From assembly GCA_036023115.1 (NCBI GenBank), contig JAYKKT010000086.1, positions 18,507,501 to 18,571,500 of the forward strand: a DNA stretch of 64,000 bases, written 5' to 3'. The translations under genes and the position numbers were made by a program. The notes under the pieces were generated by a model. The model saw only the letters and a program-made list of their open reading frames with translations, was not told the DNA's origin and ran no database searches. Positions 13,533-26,328 of this stretch are shown here, in pieces. Every line of letters starts with the position of its first letter. Within the stretch, counting starts at the first letter, position 1. The stretch is from Brasenia schreberi. Taxonomy: Eukaryota > Streptophyta > Magnoliopsida > Nymphaeales > Cabombaceae.

Positions 13533-13795
13533 TTGATTTTGACATATAGAAAGAAGATAAAAAAGAACCTATAAGAAGGTTGGAAAAACTAGATTTTGAA
13601 AGTATTAAAAGAGGTTGAGAACAACCACAAAAGGGTTGGAAAGAAACAATAAAGAATGATCTAGTTTATTGTGAGTTAACTCCTAACATGACACATGATA
13701 GGGCTATGTGGAAACAAAGAGGGCTATGTGGAAACAAAGAATCCATGTAGCTGACCCCGTCTAGTATGGTAAAAGGCTTAGTTGTTGTTGTAGTT
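13533..13795 (+). mobile_element. RTE LINE 3' fragment with short TSD
   Basis: Matches the last ~260 bp of the LINE at 3951-5611, ending in the shared tail plus GTT repeats. A 20-bp piece (gggctatgtggaaacaaaga) is tandemly doubled inside it near 13704-13743. Flanked by ataaaagta at 13524-13532 and 13796-13804, a likely 9-bp TSD. It sits in a 'accggtttc'-rich segment that may itself be a MITE. Confidence 0.8.
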
Positions 13796-13804
13796 ATAAA
13801 AGTA

Positions 13805-15208
13805 CTCATTCAAATCCCAACTTACCAAAACCGGCAATTTGAAACCGATAGCACCGATCACTGTCTAGTAGCTGAATTACATGCTATTGGGAACATAGCT
13901 ACTACGAGCAAACAGAGTTGAACAGTCTGATTAATTTCCTGATGCTTGTAATCATGTTCCCAAAATGATTCTGCTGTTAAGATCGGTCTCATTCTCTGCG
14001 TACTTATGAAAAAGAAGGGACTGTTCAACTATATAATGGGAAGTTGTACAATCTGTGAATCTTTATACTAAGAATAGAGAAGACAAGGCACAATCAAACC
14101 AGCTCATTTTATAAACTCAGATGAAGCTTTAATCGGCTCGATTTAAAGTGGTTTAAAGCCCACAAGTAGCTGTATACGTCTGCTGCTACTGGCCCACCGC
14201 TAGCACTTAGATAGCATCCACTGATATAGCAGCTAGCATGCGCAATATGTGCAAGAAATTGGACTAGCTTGCAAAAGCTTAGATTGAACAGTTTTCAGCC
14301 AAAAAATGATCTAAGATTCAGGTGGACAATTGGTGCGCCAGAGATGATTGGTTTAGAAGAGAGGACTGATGAGTCACATGATCAAGATATCCAACATTTT
14401 AATGATCCTTAATGATTTCTTGAACATGAGACGATATTTCCTTTCCCTTTTGTCGCCTGTTCTCTATTGCATATGAATCCTTTCTTTAGACCCACATAAG
14501 GACGGGGCTTTTTTCACTTTTATGTGTTGATTACACATGCTTAAGCTACCATTGTTTCAAAAAAGTGTATCATTCACCCAAATGATATATATATATATAT
14601 GAAAGTTGGAGGATTCAAACTTTATATATAATTATAAGTAACTATTTCCAAAACAATCTCAATCATTTGATTAAGGTTCATTGGTAGTTGAGATACAAAA
14701 TAAAAAAGTGATAAAGTACTATATACTTTGGAAGGCACTTGATTCTCTTTACACGCACTGTTTTACAATTTCAATCATTCATTCACCTGAATACGTATGA
14801 TTGAGATTGGTTGAATAGAGTTTACACGAGTGATTTGCATCATCTACTTTATATATATAAGGAATAGTAGCTGCATGATGCTTAAATTGCATTATCTTGC
14901 ACCCATTGTATTAGCTCAACTAGTATAGCTTATTGACGCTTGTGTTCTTGCTGAGGAGTTTGATCCGAGGGGATGCAGAGTATGTATATTTTAGGTTGCA
15001 ACCTCCTCTTGTATTCAAAAATAATTGCATGATCTTGAATAAACAATTCTACATTTCGATTTTTGAAATCAACATTAGAGATTTAAATTAAAAGTATAAT
15101 TTTATTGTTGTATTTTGCATTTAATTTACTGAGTAATTCAAATCTTTATCATTGATGTTTATACAATATTATGTACCGAAAGACATTATATACTTAACAC
15201 TTCATATT

Positions 15209-15259
<51 letters not shown>

Positions 15260-15984
15260 AGAGAGAGAGAGAGAGAGAGAGAGAATGTGATAAATGCTAA
15301 AATCCTATTTATGCTCAAATATATTTTTATCATCTCAATCATTTACTTTATCATCTCAATCTTTTGATAAAAAATATTTAATACACATAATGTATTAAAG
15401 TCAAAATACAATAATACTTTTAATTTATAGAACCACCAATGATCACACTAATAAAATGGTTAAGATATTTGAGTAGATTTGATCACAAATGAGTTTGAGC
15501 ATTTACTTTAACACTATATACATATATAGATATATACTAAATCTACTCTAACATTTTTATTGGTTAATTCACGTGATTAGTAATAGAGATTTGAATAAAA
15601 AAATGATTGTACTATCATGCATTAAATGTAAATAAAAAAAGTATAATAGTACAGTATTGCTTTTGGATCTAAATCTAGAACATTGATAGCACGAATCAAA
15701 TACAAATGTTTAAGAATATTTAAGTATAGATGGGATTGGTTACAAAACATTGCTACATAAGTTGATTCACGACATGCCTTTATAATGAATATATGATAAT
15801 GTTTGAGATAGATTTTGTTCAGAAGATTCAAATATGATACAAAAAGGAACTCCAAACTACAAAGATGTAAGCTTTCAGTGATAAAAAGGTCATGCAAAAA
15901 AAATGTTACATACAAACTATAAGTTCGCCGAACCCGAAAATTTGTATAATTGCCTTTATTCTCAATATTTGATCTCAATTCCAC
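13805..15984. other. Non-coding DNA downstream of receptor kinase copy A
   Basis: No gene seen. Microsatellites occur at 14586-14600 and 15213-15285 ((TA)n followed by (GA)n). At about 14895-15025 a stretch has tRNA-like A-box (ttagctcaactagtatagc) and B-box (gagtttgatcc) strings and may be a SINE. Confidence 0.45.
15213..15285. repeat. (TA)n-(GA)n compound microsatellite
   Basis: A run of TA dinucleotides followed directly by GA dinucleotides. The same TA/GA compound order recurs near 21.3, 22.7, 55.0 and 61.5 kb. Confidence 0.95.
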
Positions 15985-18244
15985 AAGACATCTCCCATAG
16001 ATGGCCTGTCCACACCATACTCAGCCAAGCACTTCTCAGCTGTCTCCCAAACTTCTTGAGAGAAGCAGGATTCACATTCCCCACCAGATTTTGATCCATG
16101 ATTTGATCAAGCATCCCTTTTTTTCTGCCAGGTCATTGCCCACTCAGCTATGTTAACCTGCTCCCTAGGAAGGACAGGATTCAAGGCTGGTCTTGTGCAT
16201 AACACTTCCATCAAAACAACCCCAAATGAGTAGACATCAGATTTTTCAGTCAGTCGTTGCCTTCTGAAGTACTCAGGATCAAGATAGCCGAAGCTACCTT
16301 TAACAGCAGTACTCACGTGAGTCTGATCGAGGGCAGGCCCAGTCTTAGAAAGCCCAAAATCAGCAACTTTGGCAACAAAATTCTCATCTAACAAGATGTT
16401 GGTGGTCTTCACGTCTCGATGAATTATGCTTTGAGCTGCCCCAGTGTGAAGATAATGAAGACCCCTAGCTGCTCCAATGCATATATCAAGCCTCTGTTTC
16501 CATGACAGAGGTGGAAGTTCTGATCCATATAGATGACTTCTAAGGGGTCCATTAGCCATGTACTCATAAACCAGAATCATCTCTGACCTCTCATCGCAAT
16601 AACCAATGAGAGACACAAGATGAAGATGGCGAAGCTTGGATAACATTTCAATTTCTGTTCGAATTCAGCAAGACCTTGTTCAGATCTGGGGTTCCCCCTT
16701 TTAACAGCTACATTGGTCCCATCTTCAAGTGTTCCCTTATAAACTCTACCAAAACCACCAACACCAAGAAGCAGCTTCTCATCAAATTTGTTGGTTGCAT
16801 CTAGGATTTCTTGGAAAGTGAAGAGCCTTCCAAGATTTGATGAAGCTAAAGAAATGCAGCTTGCAGTTCCACTCTTCTGCGAAGTTGTTGACATTTTTGT
16901 CATGGTCTGAGAGTTTCCATATAAGGGTAAAGGCAGCCATGGATGGCCCTGTTGAGTAGACTTTGACTTGCGTCCCACCAAGCAGCAATAACACAAACCA
17001 ACAAATGCTATGGCAGCTACAGCCCCAACAACACAACCAATTATTATTCCTATCTTCTTCTTGTTTGCTGATGAACTAGGAAGGAGACTCTCAACTGAAG
17101 AAAGTCCATCCAAGCTCTTCAATTCATTGCTGATTTTCATTATCTCCAGTCCATTCATAGTTGCATTTGTGATGTCTGCCATTGTATCAGGACCAACACT
17201 TACTGTCAAAGTGTTAGAGTCTGCTGAGGCATTGGAAACAAAGTCCTTAAAGTAAGGCACAGCCAAGTCATTAGTTATGGATGAGAGATCAAGGCTTCCA
17301 AGAGCTATGTCAGTATTTATGAATAAATTGAAGACTAAAGTGTTGAGTGACTTGCTCATGATATCACAAAAGTGCACCCGAATAAAATAGGAGAAGTTTG
17401 GATCCACAGGAAAGACCCAAGTAATGTTGAAATTCGAATTGGCCACATTCGCATCCCCCATTGCTTCAGCAGTGGCATAGACCAAATTTGGTGCTGTCTC
17501 AGGCGTAACACCTGTATGATACTTAATGGTGGAAGGGCTGACTGACACATTAATGACTGAGCTGTTCACATGGAGGTATTTCAGATCATTCTCCCAAGTC
17601 CCAACAGAGACTTGCTGAGCCTGATTAGAAGCTATCAACCTGTCGGGGGCCGAGACAACTTCGATGCCATTCACGAAAGAGACGAAATTGTTCATGGGCA
17701 CAAAGGTTATACTCAGGTAATCAGATGTCACATTGATCAAATACTCCTTAAACAGATACGGTTGGCTCTGGTTCTTGAAAATGTAGTTATTCAATAGCAC
17801 AAAATCATCAGTTACTACGGTGAGAGATGCTGAATTTAGAGCATAATCAGAATTTGGAACGGCATGGAAATACAGTCGAATCCAATGCAAACCAGCTTGA
17901 CCAATGCTGAATCTATATGAGCTCGGCTTTGAAAAGACGCGAGCGGATAGGTAGATTGGGAATGAAGGAGGAACGGAGTTAGAGGAAGAAACAACAGTAA
18001 TTCCTTGATCTGAGATCACAAGGGAAGGTGATTGCGAATCAGGGACAAAGGTTCTGCCGTTTACAGTCACATTTTGAGAAGCACCACAAGCAATCAAGTA
18101 GCCATCTACTGGCGCATAGGCAGCATAAGAACCAGTCATCATGAAATCCACACAAAACACAGCGAGAACAAGAGAAACAAAGGACGACAACTTAACGAAA
18201 GCCATTTCTATCGCCATCTCTACCATCTCCAAAGCCCAAAACAA
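15985..18244 (-). pseudogene. CrRLK1L receptor kinase copy A (THESEUS1-like), frameshifted
   Basis: Receptor-like kinase of the Catharanthus RLK1-like family (cell-wall integrity and growth sensing at the plasma membrane). Order on the minus strand: signal peptide, first malectin-like domain, second malectin-like domain, membrane segment near IGIIIGCVVGAVAAIAFVGL, then a Ser/Thr kinase with [26 protein letters not shown] and DFGLSKTG. The second malectin and kinase parts look like THE1. Four faults: 33 codons are missing between the two malectin domains at 17600; one base is lost near 16660 (GAATTC-GAACAG); one extra A lies in an A7 run at 16118-16124; one G is lost near 16047. The reading then stops after GDVLWN, without the usual C-terminal tail. 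The likely start is the ATG at 18205 (MAFVKLSSFV), which gives a normal signal peptide. All shifts are single bases in short homopolymers, so sequencing error cannot be excluded. Confidence 0.85.
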
Positions 18245-20760
18245 CTTAATTTGCAGGTAAATCAGATCAAATCTCTCTCAGAAACAAAAGGAAACACGCC
18301 CACATGCTCAAATCTCCAAAATAAGAAAATGGGTGCTCAAGAAGTGATAAGAGTTCCTCCTAACTGGTTCATTGACATTGAAGAGTATCTTTAAAAGCGG
18401 GAAACTGGAAGGTGGAATAAATGGCGATCTAAAAGCATCAAACTAAATGAAGACCACCATAAACGGTGCAGCTAGCAAAGCGTTTTCCTACTTAGCAAAC
18501 AGCTACATCCAGCCTGTTTACAAAAGGAAAAGTGGGATCCACAAGCGCGAGAAGCCGAGAAGGTATACAATCAAGACGCTTAGAGACCGTACGCAAAAAA
18601 ATAATAAAGAATTTAATCCTCAAACATACCTATGATGACTGATGAGTTGACAGAACCAATGGCAGTACTAAAACTGAGAATATATTTTACTTACAAAATA
18701 AAGAGATTTGGCTGATATTTCATTCTCTATTTTTCTAATCTTTGTCAGATGTTTTTTTTTCTTTTAAGATAAGATTGGTTTCTTTGTCTATTTTTACGAT
18801 AAAAAGGTGGTGATTGGGAAGCGTGACCATATCGATTCTTCGCCATCGACGCGGTTTCCGACGTAAAACCGGCGAATTGGGAATTGCTAACGGAGTCGAG
18901 CCACCGTCGTCGTGCCCACAGGTTGGTGGATGAAGATGGAAAATGATAAAGTTCTCGCCTTTTGGACATTTCCACTTTTCTGCATCTGCGATATTTTGGG
19001 AAATCGAAATGATCGCCGGAAAACGGCTACGATATAGATATCTGATGGCAACGTCCTGCCTAACTTTTAGTAAGAGCATCTAATAGTCAGTTGGATATCC
19101 AGTAAGTAAGAAGTTGCTCGAAATTAGAGGATTGATGATCTTATTTGTCTAATGTAGCATATGATCGTGCTTGGTGAGGAGAAAGAATTATATAATTCCA
19201 CAATGACCAGTAATTCACCTGGTTAGGAGGTCGATTCACAAGTTGAAATGTTTTTAAATTCGATAAGCAAGCCGTTCACAAAGAAAATCGTATAATTGTT
19301 CCAAGTGTTGAAGAAGCTTGCTTTTTATTTTGAATTTTGAATAGAATATTTTTTACACAAATTAAATAAGGGTCTGGTTGTTCTCTTCTGTCACCATCAT
19401 CATTTCTTAAACTCAAGAATTAATCTTTCATGATAGTTGGTATTTATGGAGGAACTTCTGAAAAGACTGGCACTACGTAGATTTGAGTGGTTGGGCATCT
19501 TTAGCTCAACCCGACCACCAGCGTCTCCAAACGCAACCAAACCACAATTTGTGTGGTTGATTAAGCATGCAAATTTCCTACGTAGTGAGTAGAGACGTTG
19601 ACTGGTGGGTCATAGGAAAGTAAATGGTTCGGATTCGGTTCGCATAGTGATTTAAAAATTCCAATTTATGATTCTGAATTCATATAATTATCTGCTTAGG
19701 TCGTGTCCGAAAATATATCGTTGTTTCATATTCGGGTCAGAAACGGGTTTACCATGATTCCGTTATTTTATATTCCTACTTAGAGGATATGAGCACAGTC
19801 CAAGACTCTCTGAGTCGTGCTCGGGTTCAAAGTCTTGTTTGCTACGACCTCAAAGTCTTGTTTGCTAGCCAGAATTCCCGCCGGAGTCACGCTACTGGTC
19901 GCGGCGCAAATCAAGGAACGAATCGTCTCGTTCCGATACGGTAATGAGCACCGGCGACGCAGTTTAGAAAAGGGTGCGAGCCACGTCATCAACGGCAACG
20001 TGACACGTAAGTTTCCACGTGGTGTCCGGCGATTGAGCTTTAACTCCGTGATTGGCTCGTTTAGATGCGAAAGGACAGCGAAGTTCGTCTCCTTGGAGGC
20101 CAAGGACGGTAATGACGGCTCAAGTCAAGCTTCAAAGCGAGTTTTTTCTTCCTTTCTTTAATTTATCGTTAAAAACGACCTTATTAGCAGGATATTCTTC
20201 TTTGTATTTTTTAAACTCGCCGAAAATTCTTTTAGTTACATATAAATCATTTATTAAATTGTTTAATGTATTAGATGTGATCCTCTTAATACATTTTGTT
20301 TATTTACGTCACCACCAACATCCACCATTTTTTGGTACAAGCAGTCATGGTTTACTCTCCAAGGGACTTGTAATAATCTTGTGTTTCGATTATGTTAGAT
20401 ATTTTAGTGCTTTCAATTGGTTCTGGTTTTGGTTTTGAAGAGAGATCATCAATATCGTTGACATCACCTCACCAAAATAATTATGAAGAAACATTTTACT
20501 AACCTTTAAGTTTATTCATAAGACATAATTAAGACTACTTGGTTCGTGTTGCAAAAACACAATGAAGATGTGAACAAAAAGAATAGTTCCCTATTTTTTT
20601 ATTTTTGTGTATTATAAAATAATAGAGATGGATCCAAAATAATAAAAAACTTTGTACATGTTGTGTCTTTGTTTCTATTAAATCATTGCGAGCTTGGTAA
20701 AGGTTGGCCTAACCCGAAACGACTAGGCGCTCGCTAGTCACGAGTGCCAGCCCCATTGAT
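18245..20760. other. Upstream non-coding DNA of kinase copy A
   Basis: Contains the kinase promoter and leader. Two GC-richer islands (about 18800-19080 and 19790-20160) have short open frames on both strands, but I recognise no protein. Near 19828-19868 an 18-bp stretch (caaagtcttgtttgctac then caaagtcttgtttgctag) occurs twice, 23 bp apart. At 19471-19587 is a 117-bp segment with inverted ends. Confidence 0.45.
19471..19587. repeat. 117-bp segment with inverted ends, possible MITE
   Basis: Begins CACTACGTAG and ends CTACGTAGTG, an exact 10-bp inverted repeat, and the match extends imperfectly inward (ATTT). Flanks show no clear TSD. The same element lies at 59714-59830 in the duplicate. Confidence 0.5.
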
Positions 20761-20829
20761 TGGCACCGACAGTTTAAAATTTGGTGTGTGTTGCTTTAGT
20801 GGCCTTACCAAACGACATCAGTAGTTTTT

Positions 20830-20945
20830 TATGGTTGCAAAGGGGAGGCTCAAGTCAGGAATGCACATCCCAGTTATTGAACTCACGACCTTCATCTTGT
20901 GATCGAGCTGCCTGCCAAGTGAGCTAACGGTCTGAGTGCAACCCA
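20830..20945 (-). mobile_element. tRNA-derived SINE-like element
   Basis: On the minus strand it has an A-box-like string (TTAGCTCACTTGG, about 20915-20927) and a B-box-like string (GGTCGTGAGTTCAA, about 20877-20890), followed by a body ending 'gagcctccc' and 'tttgcaacc'. It does not fold as a full tRNA, so I call it a SINE. Its duplicate lies at about 61073-61188. Confidence 0.6.
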
Positions 20946-21259
20946 CATCCATACTCTTGACCTCCCTAATATTGAACTTATCAAAATATTAGCATGTTGT
21001 AAAATGATTCTTAGTGTGATTATGGTCCTTGCATTTGTTGGTGCCAGTTGTTTTGACAGAGAAGCACATTATGTATATTTGATGTATTGGCTTAATAATT
21101 TAGTAGTTAGGAATGCATTTTTAAATGGGATCCTATGATTGACTGTGACTACTTTGTTTACACCAGTTTAAGCTACCTAACCTTTCCTCCCAATGATTTC
21201 TTGCATGTATGTTTTGAACCATGGAAGCCAGTCGCAAAATCCCAATGACACCTCTCCTC

Positions 21260-21264
<5 letters not shown>

Positions 21265-21306
<42 letters not shown>

Positions 21307-21449
21307 ATTACTTTATCTATCCGTTACTTTTGAAAGTATGACTATCCTATAAAAAATCATAAAAAAAAATAAAACTTACTTTTATTACACTGGAACTCCT
21401 CAAAGTAAAGAGTGAACATAATACATGAACCAATCACATTCTCTCTCTC

Positions 21450-21500
<51 letters not shown>
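21265..21500. repeat. (GA)n and (TA)n microsatellites
   Basis: (GA)n at about 21265-21302 and (TA)n at about 21461-21500, followed by 'tttata' repeats. These are the places where the two duplicate copies differ in length. Confidence 0.95.
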
Positions 21501-21513
<13 letters not shown>

Positions 21514-21983
21514 TTATATTTATATGTATGTGAGTGTGTGTGTGTGAAAGTGAAAGATAGTCTCAAAATATATACTCTCGGATCCTAGTTGTGATTTTCT
21601 TCGATAGAAGATTGAGAGACTGGCAACAACAAGGCATCCTTTTGTCAGGCAAGGGCACTATATTTGAAAAATAAAATATATCTGTATACAAACTTCGTCT
21701 CTTGCAACTGTCTGGCATCCGATCCATTATGTGTGTACAAATATTATATGAGCTCAAGTAAACAAGGGAAACGAGAGAAGTGACTTGCACCAGCATGGGT
21801 TTCCTGAACTCTGTGGTTCCACCGGTGGCAGTTCTTGCCGGGTTTCAGGACTAGTTTGGTTCTGAGCTCGGCAGGTTGGAACCGAATAGGTTTGTCTCTC
21901 GACAATCGTGATGTTGGCCATGAGTTTGTTTGTTGGGGACTGCATACCGGCCTTCGGCCTCCTGTTGTAACCAAAAAAAGAAA

Positions 21984-22152
21984 AGGGACCATTTTTCCTG
22001 CTAGTGGCCATACTGCAAATCATTTACCAAAACCCAAGAACAATATATATATATATATATATATATACCCACATACACACATATATATAAAGGAACCATT
22101 TTCTCTGCTAGTGGTCATACTGCAAATCATTTATCATTTGCCAAAATCCAAG

Positions 22153-22226
<74 letters not shown>

Positions 22227-22305
22227 ACGGAACCATTTTCTCTGCTAGTGGCCATATTGTAAATCATTTACCAAAACCCAAGAGCAAATATATATACGTG
22301 CATAC

Positions 22306-22336
<31 letters not shown>

Positions 22337-22337
22337 C

Positions 22338-22430
<93 letters not shown>
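21984..22430 (+). repeat. Three ~60-bp units each followed by (TA)n
   Basis: Units at about 21984-22043, 22091-22157 and 22229-22287 share 'gctagtggccata', 'caaatcattt' and 'ccaagaacaa', and each is followed by a TA run of different length. Frames through the runs (IYIYIY) are not coding. The same array lies at about 62299-62746. Confidence 0.9.
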
Positions 22431-22569
22431 TCTTTCACTACACATTAACTGAATCAAATAAGAGCCTTGTACAACTTCAGAATCATCTTATGTACACAAA
22501 TCACGAAAAGGGCTACTCATCTCAAAACACTTTTAAAGTCTAAGATGCAAATGCTTGAATCTAAACATT

Positions 22570-23509
<940 letters not shown>

Positions 23510-24179
23510 TAGGGGTGAGCATTATTTTGGTTAAAACCAAATAACCAAATTGAACCGAACCAAATTTTTTATTCAAATCGGTTCTATTGACCACAAATTC
23601 GATTTCAGTGTATAATTTCATGAAAAATTGGTTTATTTGTTCGGTTTTGTTCAATTTGTAAATGATCTTAAACCATATATCTAGAGTAACTTTCATGATT
23701 ACATGGTCCCCAAGCCATAGCATGTTACTTTAGTCCTACATAGTTGCAATTCAAGATTGGTGTCCGCCTCTCACATGGAGGGAATCCAAATGAATTAAGA
23801 GATAAATCACACAGTTGGTTATCTAGTATGTCCACTTTAATGATGCTTGATGTGTTTAAATCAAGTTAAAAAATTATAGATGCTAATTCTGACACTCAAT
23901 ACAGTGATGCTTATTGTAACTATTATATAATTATATGAGTGCAGTGAAAGTTTATGCTTTTGCTTAATGCAATTTTCATCATTATATTATAATTAGAATG
24001 TCTACTTGACAATCATCGATCAAATAGCCCGAATAAAAACAAACATGACACATATAGTCAAAACAACGAGGAGAGAAAAATGAGAATCAGCTGAAAGATA
24101 CCCCAATCGAGTCTTCCACACCAAGGATCAAGGGAAAAATAATGATCATGCAAAGAAGGATAAGGCCAAAAGATCCTTA

Positions 24180-24720
24180 CAACAAGAGTGTTGGTAGACT
24201 TTGCATGCGATGTCAATGTCGTGCAAAGGACGAATGATTTAAATAGTGATCCGGAGGAGGAAAATTGAGGATTGGTATGTTAAGATGGTTGAATGTCTTA
24301 GATACGAATTCAATGTCGTGCAAGCATGTGGACAAGACCATCATGTACATTCCGATTACTCTCAATGACATGAACACCATGAGAATGATTGACACTGGTA
24401 TTACTCACAACTTCATGTGCCTGCTTGAAGCTAAATGTTAGGGCCTCAAAGTAGTGAAAAAGAGCAACGACATCAAAGTTGTGAATTGAGAGTTCAAATC
24501 CATCTTTGAAGAGGTAGTTGTTGTTGTGATCCGAGTGAGGAGTTGGTGCAGGGTAACCAACTTCATCGTGATATCATTGAATGAATATCGAGTGATACTA
24601 CAAATGAAATTCTTGAGGGCAAACTATATAGAGATATGCACAAGCTCGAATACAATGGTCTTCGTGAATTGTGATGAACCGTATGTTGTTTACACAATAC
24701 TTATGAATGAAGGTTAAGTT
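24180..24720 (+). pseudogene. Ty3/gypsy retropepsin remnant
   Basis: A plus-strand frame with stops reads MIDTGITHNF, then LLEAKCxGLKVV, then VTNFIVISLNEYRVILQMKFL, the order of the aspartic protease in gypsy pol. The catalytic triad reads DTG, as in active enzymes, but flanking stops and shifts make it dead. It lies inside the TIR element at 23510-26073. Confidence 0.65.
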
Positions 24721-25990
24721 TGGAATATATCAATAATTCAATTAGTTGAAGGTCAAAAGTAGGGGATGCTATAAGAGTAATGACACTACAAAATGTTGAA
24801 CATAAGATATCTTGCAGCATGATGTCTTTGAAAATTGATACCGTAAGTCTGAATGAGGACAATGAAGTTATGCCTATTGTACCTCCAAGAAAACTACGTC
24901 GTAGGATGCAGGTAAGTCGTCAAAATTGGTGTATTAACGAATATACTCATGCAAAGGCAAGTACAAGTGCTAGTTAAAAGATAAGTACAAGTGTCATTTA
25001 TAAAAGACAACGATGCAAATCTATTGGTGGCAAGACTAGATAGCGAAGAATGCAAGGTAAGTTGCATATCAGTGAATGACTTATATAATAGTTGGAGGCA
25101 TAAGGGACTACTGCACAACAGTTTAAAATGTTGTCAACTAAACACAACTTCTGCACTAATCAACATGAGAAATGTGATTTTGCTTAACTGTTCCATGTGT
25201 GAAGATAATGACGTCCATGAAGAAGTGGATCTACTAGAAGTGGTGCGATGACATCATCGTTAAGCAACATGCTACCATGTTCTAGAAGAATGATGGTCCT
25301 TAACCGATTGCACACTGCCTTTCATGCGAGCAAACGTAAGGTTTATCATATGGACATGGAATGTGCAAGTTGTACCTATTACTAGCATCTGCACCCTAAA
25401 GGACAAAAGACTCTAGAGGATGAAGGTATAGTGAATAGAAAAGCATAAAATGCACCGAAGCTCCAAGAGATGAAATACCATCACTATAAAGCTTATCGAA
25501 GTCGTTAAGTATTTAAGCAAAAGATAATGTGACTCAAAGACCCTCCACTGTAAAATTTTTGCACCATAGTTATGTAACTAGGCATATGCATGTGACCCAC
25601 CTACCAACTCTAGTACTTTTAGCCTTTGACCTTGCTATAGTGAGGCGTTACTCTTTCTTTTGGTACTCAATAATAGTTCCACATTTGAGTTATAAGTGTG
25701 CCATGAGTTACACACCTTTTCTGTTATCAATATAATATTATTTTGTTTCTTATTTACTCTCAAGTTTTCTTATTAGTACTTCTCTAAATCATCATTATTA
25801 AGCTTATGTTCAACCACTTCCTCCTTGATGAAAGACTTGTTAGTTCATGTGCGACTTAGTATCAGTCGTGAATTCAAAGTCATTGGATGATTCCAAAACT
25901 GGAGCATGACAACTTTAAAAACAAATAATTGAATCAAACTTATCGAAATAATTCAGTTTCATTACCTTACAATTTGGTTCCATTTCACTT
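24721..25990. other. Undetermined interior of the TIR element
   Basis: Short open frames only (for example about 24991-25251, plus). They follow the gypsy protease and may be its downstream remains, but I recognise no RT motif. Confidence 0.35.
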
Positions 25991-26078
25991 TCTAAATTTA
26001 GAGATAATACGGATTTTCGATTAATTTTGGTTTGGCTCGGTTATTGAACTAAAACAACCGAAGCATACCTCTACATAA

Positions 26079-26084
26079 GGCCCA
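26079..26084 (+). promoter_or_regulatory. Site II element (GGCCCA)
   Basis: GGCCCA (TGGGCC type on the other strand), 245 bp upstream of the UTP21 ATG. Site II motifs bind TCP-type factors in plant promoters of ribosomal and ribosome-biogenesis genes (established knowledge). It overlaps the right TSD of the upstream transposon. Confidence 0.5.
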
Positions 26085-26220
26085 TAAACTAGTTAAATGG
26101 ATTCAAACACCAATCAAACCCATGACTTGATCCATACCCAAACAAAACTAGAATCAATCTGGAGTTAAAGACCAACCCGAATTCCTAATTCTAGCACGAT
26201 TTAGTCCATACCCGACTCAC

Positions 26221-26228
26221 TAGGGTTT
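26221..26228 (+). promoter_or_regulatory. Telo-box (TAGGGTTT)
   Basis: TAGGGTTT, the reverse of AAACCCTA, about 100 bp before the UTP21 ATG, followed by a second GGGTTTT. Telo-box plus site II is the classic pair in plant ribosome-biogenesis promoters, which fits the product. Confidence 0.6.
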
Positions 26229-26328
26229 TACTTGGGTTTTCCAACATCGTTCGCGCTCTCTTCTCCACCGAATTGCTTCTGAAAATTCTTCATTCTTCGG
26301 CTTCGGTTCATCCGGACAGTTAACGAAT

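Larger units (their letters stand above)
23510..26073. mobile_element. 2.56-kb hAT-like TIR element with 8-bp TSD in the UTP21 promoter
   Basis: Left end TAGGGGTGAGCATT; right end, reverse-complemented, TAGAGGTATGCTTCGGTT, so imperfect terminal inverted repeats. Both ends carry stretches rich in 'ggtt/aacc' (accaaattgaaccg on the left, ggtttggctcggtt on the right). The 8-bp TSD cataaggc sits at 23502-23509 and 26074-26081. The size of the TSD and the TAGGGGTG start fit hAT-type non-autonomous elements. It carries a Ty3/gypsy remnant. The right end is about 255 bp from the UTP21 start codon. The left end also occurs in the duplicate at about 63.83 kb, so insertion came before the duplication. 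Confidence 0.75.

Noticed and set aside
13378..13877. A complete MITE around the LINE at 13.5 kb, with 'accggtttc'-type ends.
   Set aside because: Candidate ends were only loosely inverted and no matching target-site duplication was found.
17010..18394. Plus-strand open frames antisense to the receptor kinase (repeated at 57516-58637).
   Set aside because: Shadows of the minus-strand kinase coding sequence.
18735..19079. 114-codon minus-strand frame repeated at 58978-59322, and frames at 19780-20161 repeated at 60023-60404.
   Set aside because: No recognisable domain. Presence in both copies only reflects the recent duplication, not selection.
20870..20945. Possible tRNA gene (minus strand), also at 44034-44108 and 53925-54030.
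   Set aside because: A- and B-box-like strings are present, but I could not form acceptor and anticodon stems; better explained as SINE heads.
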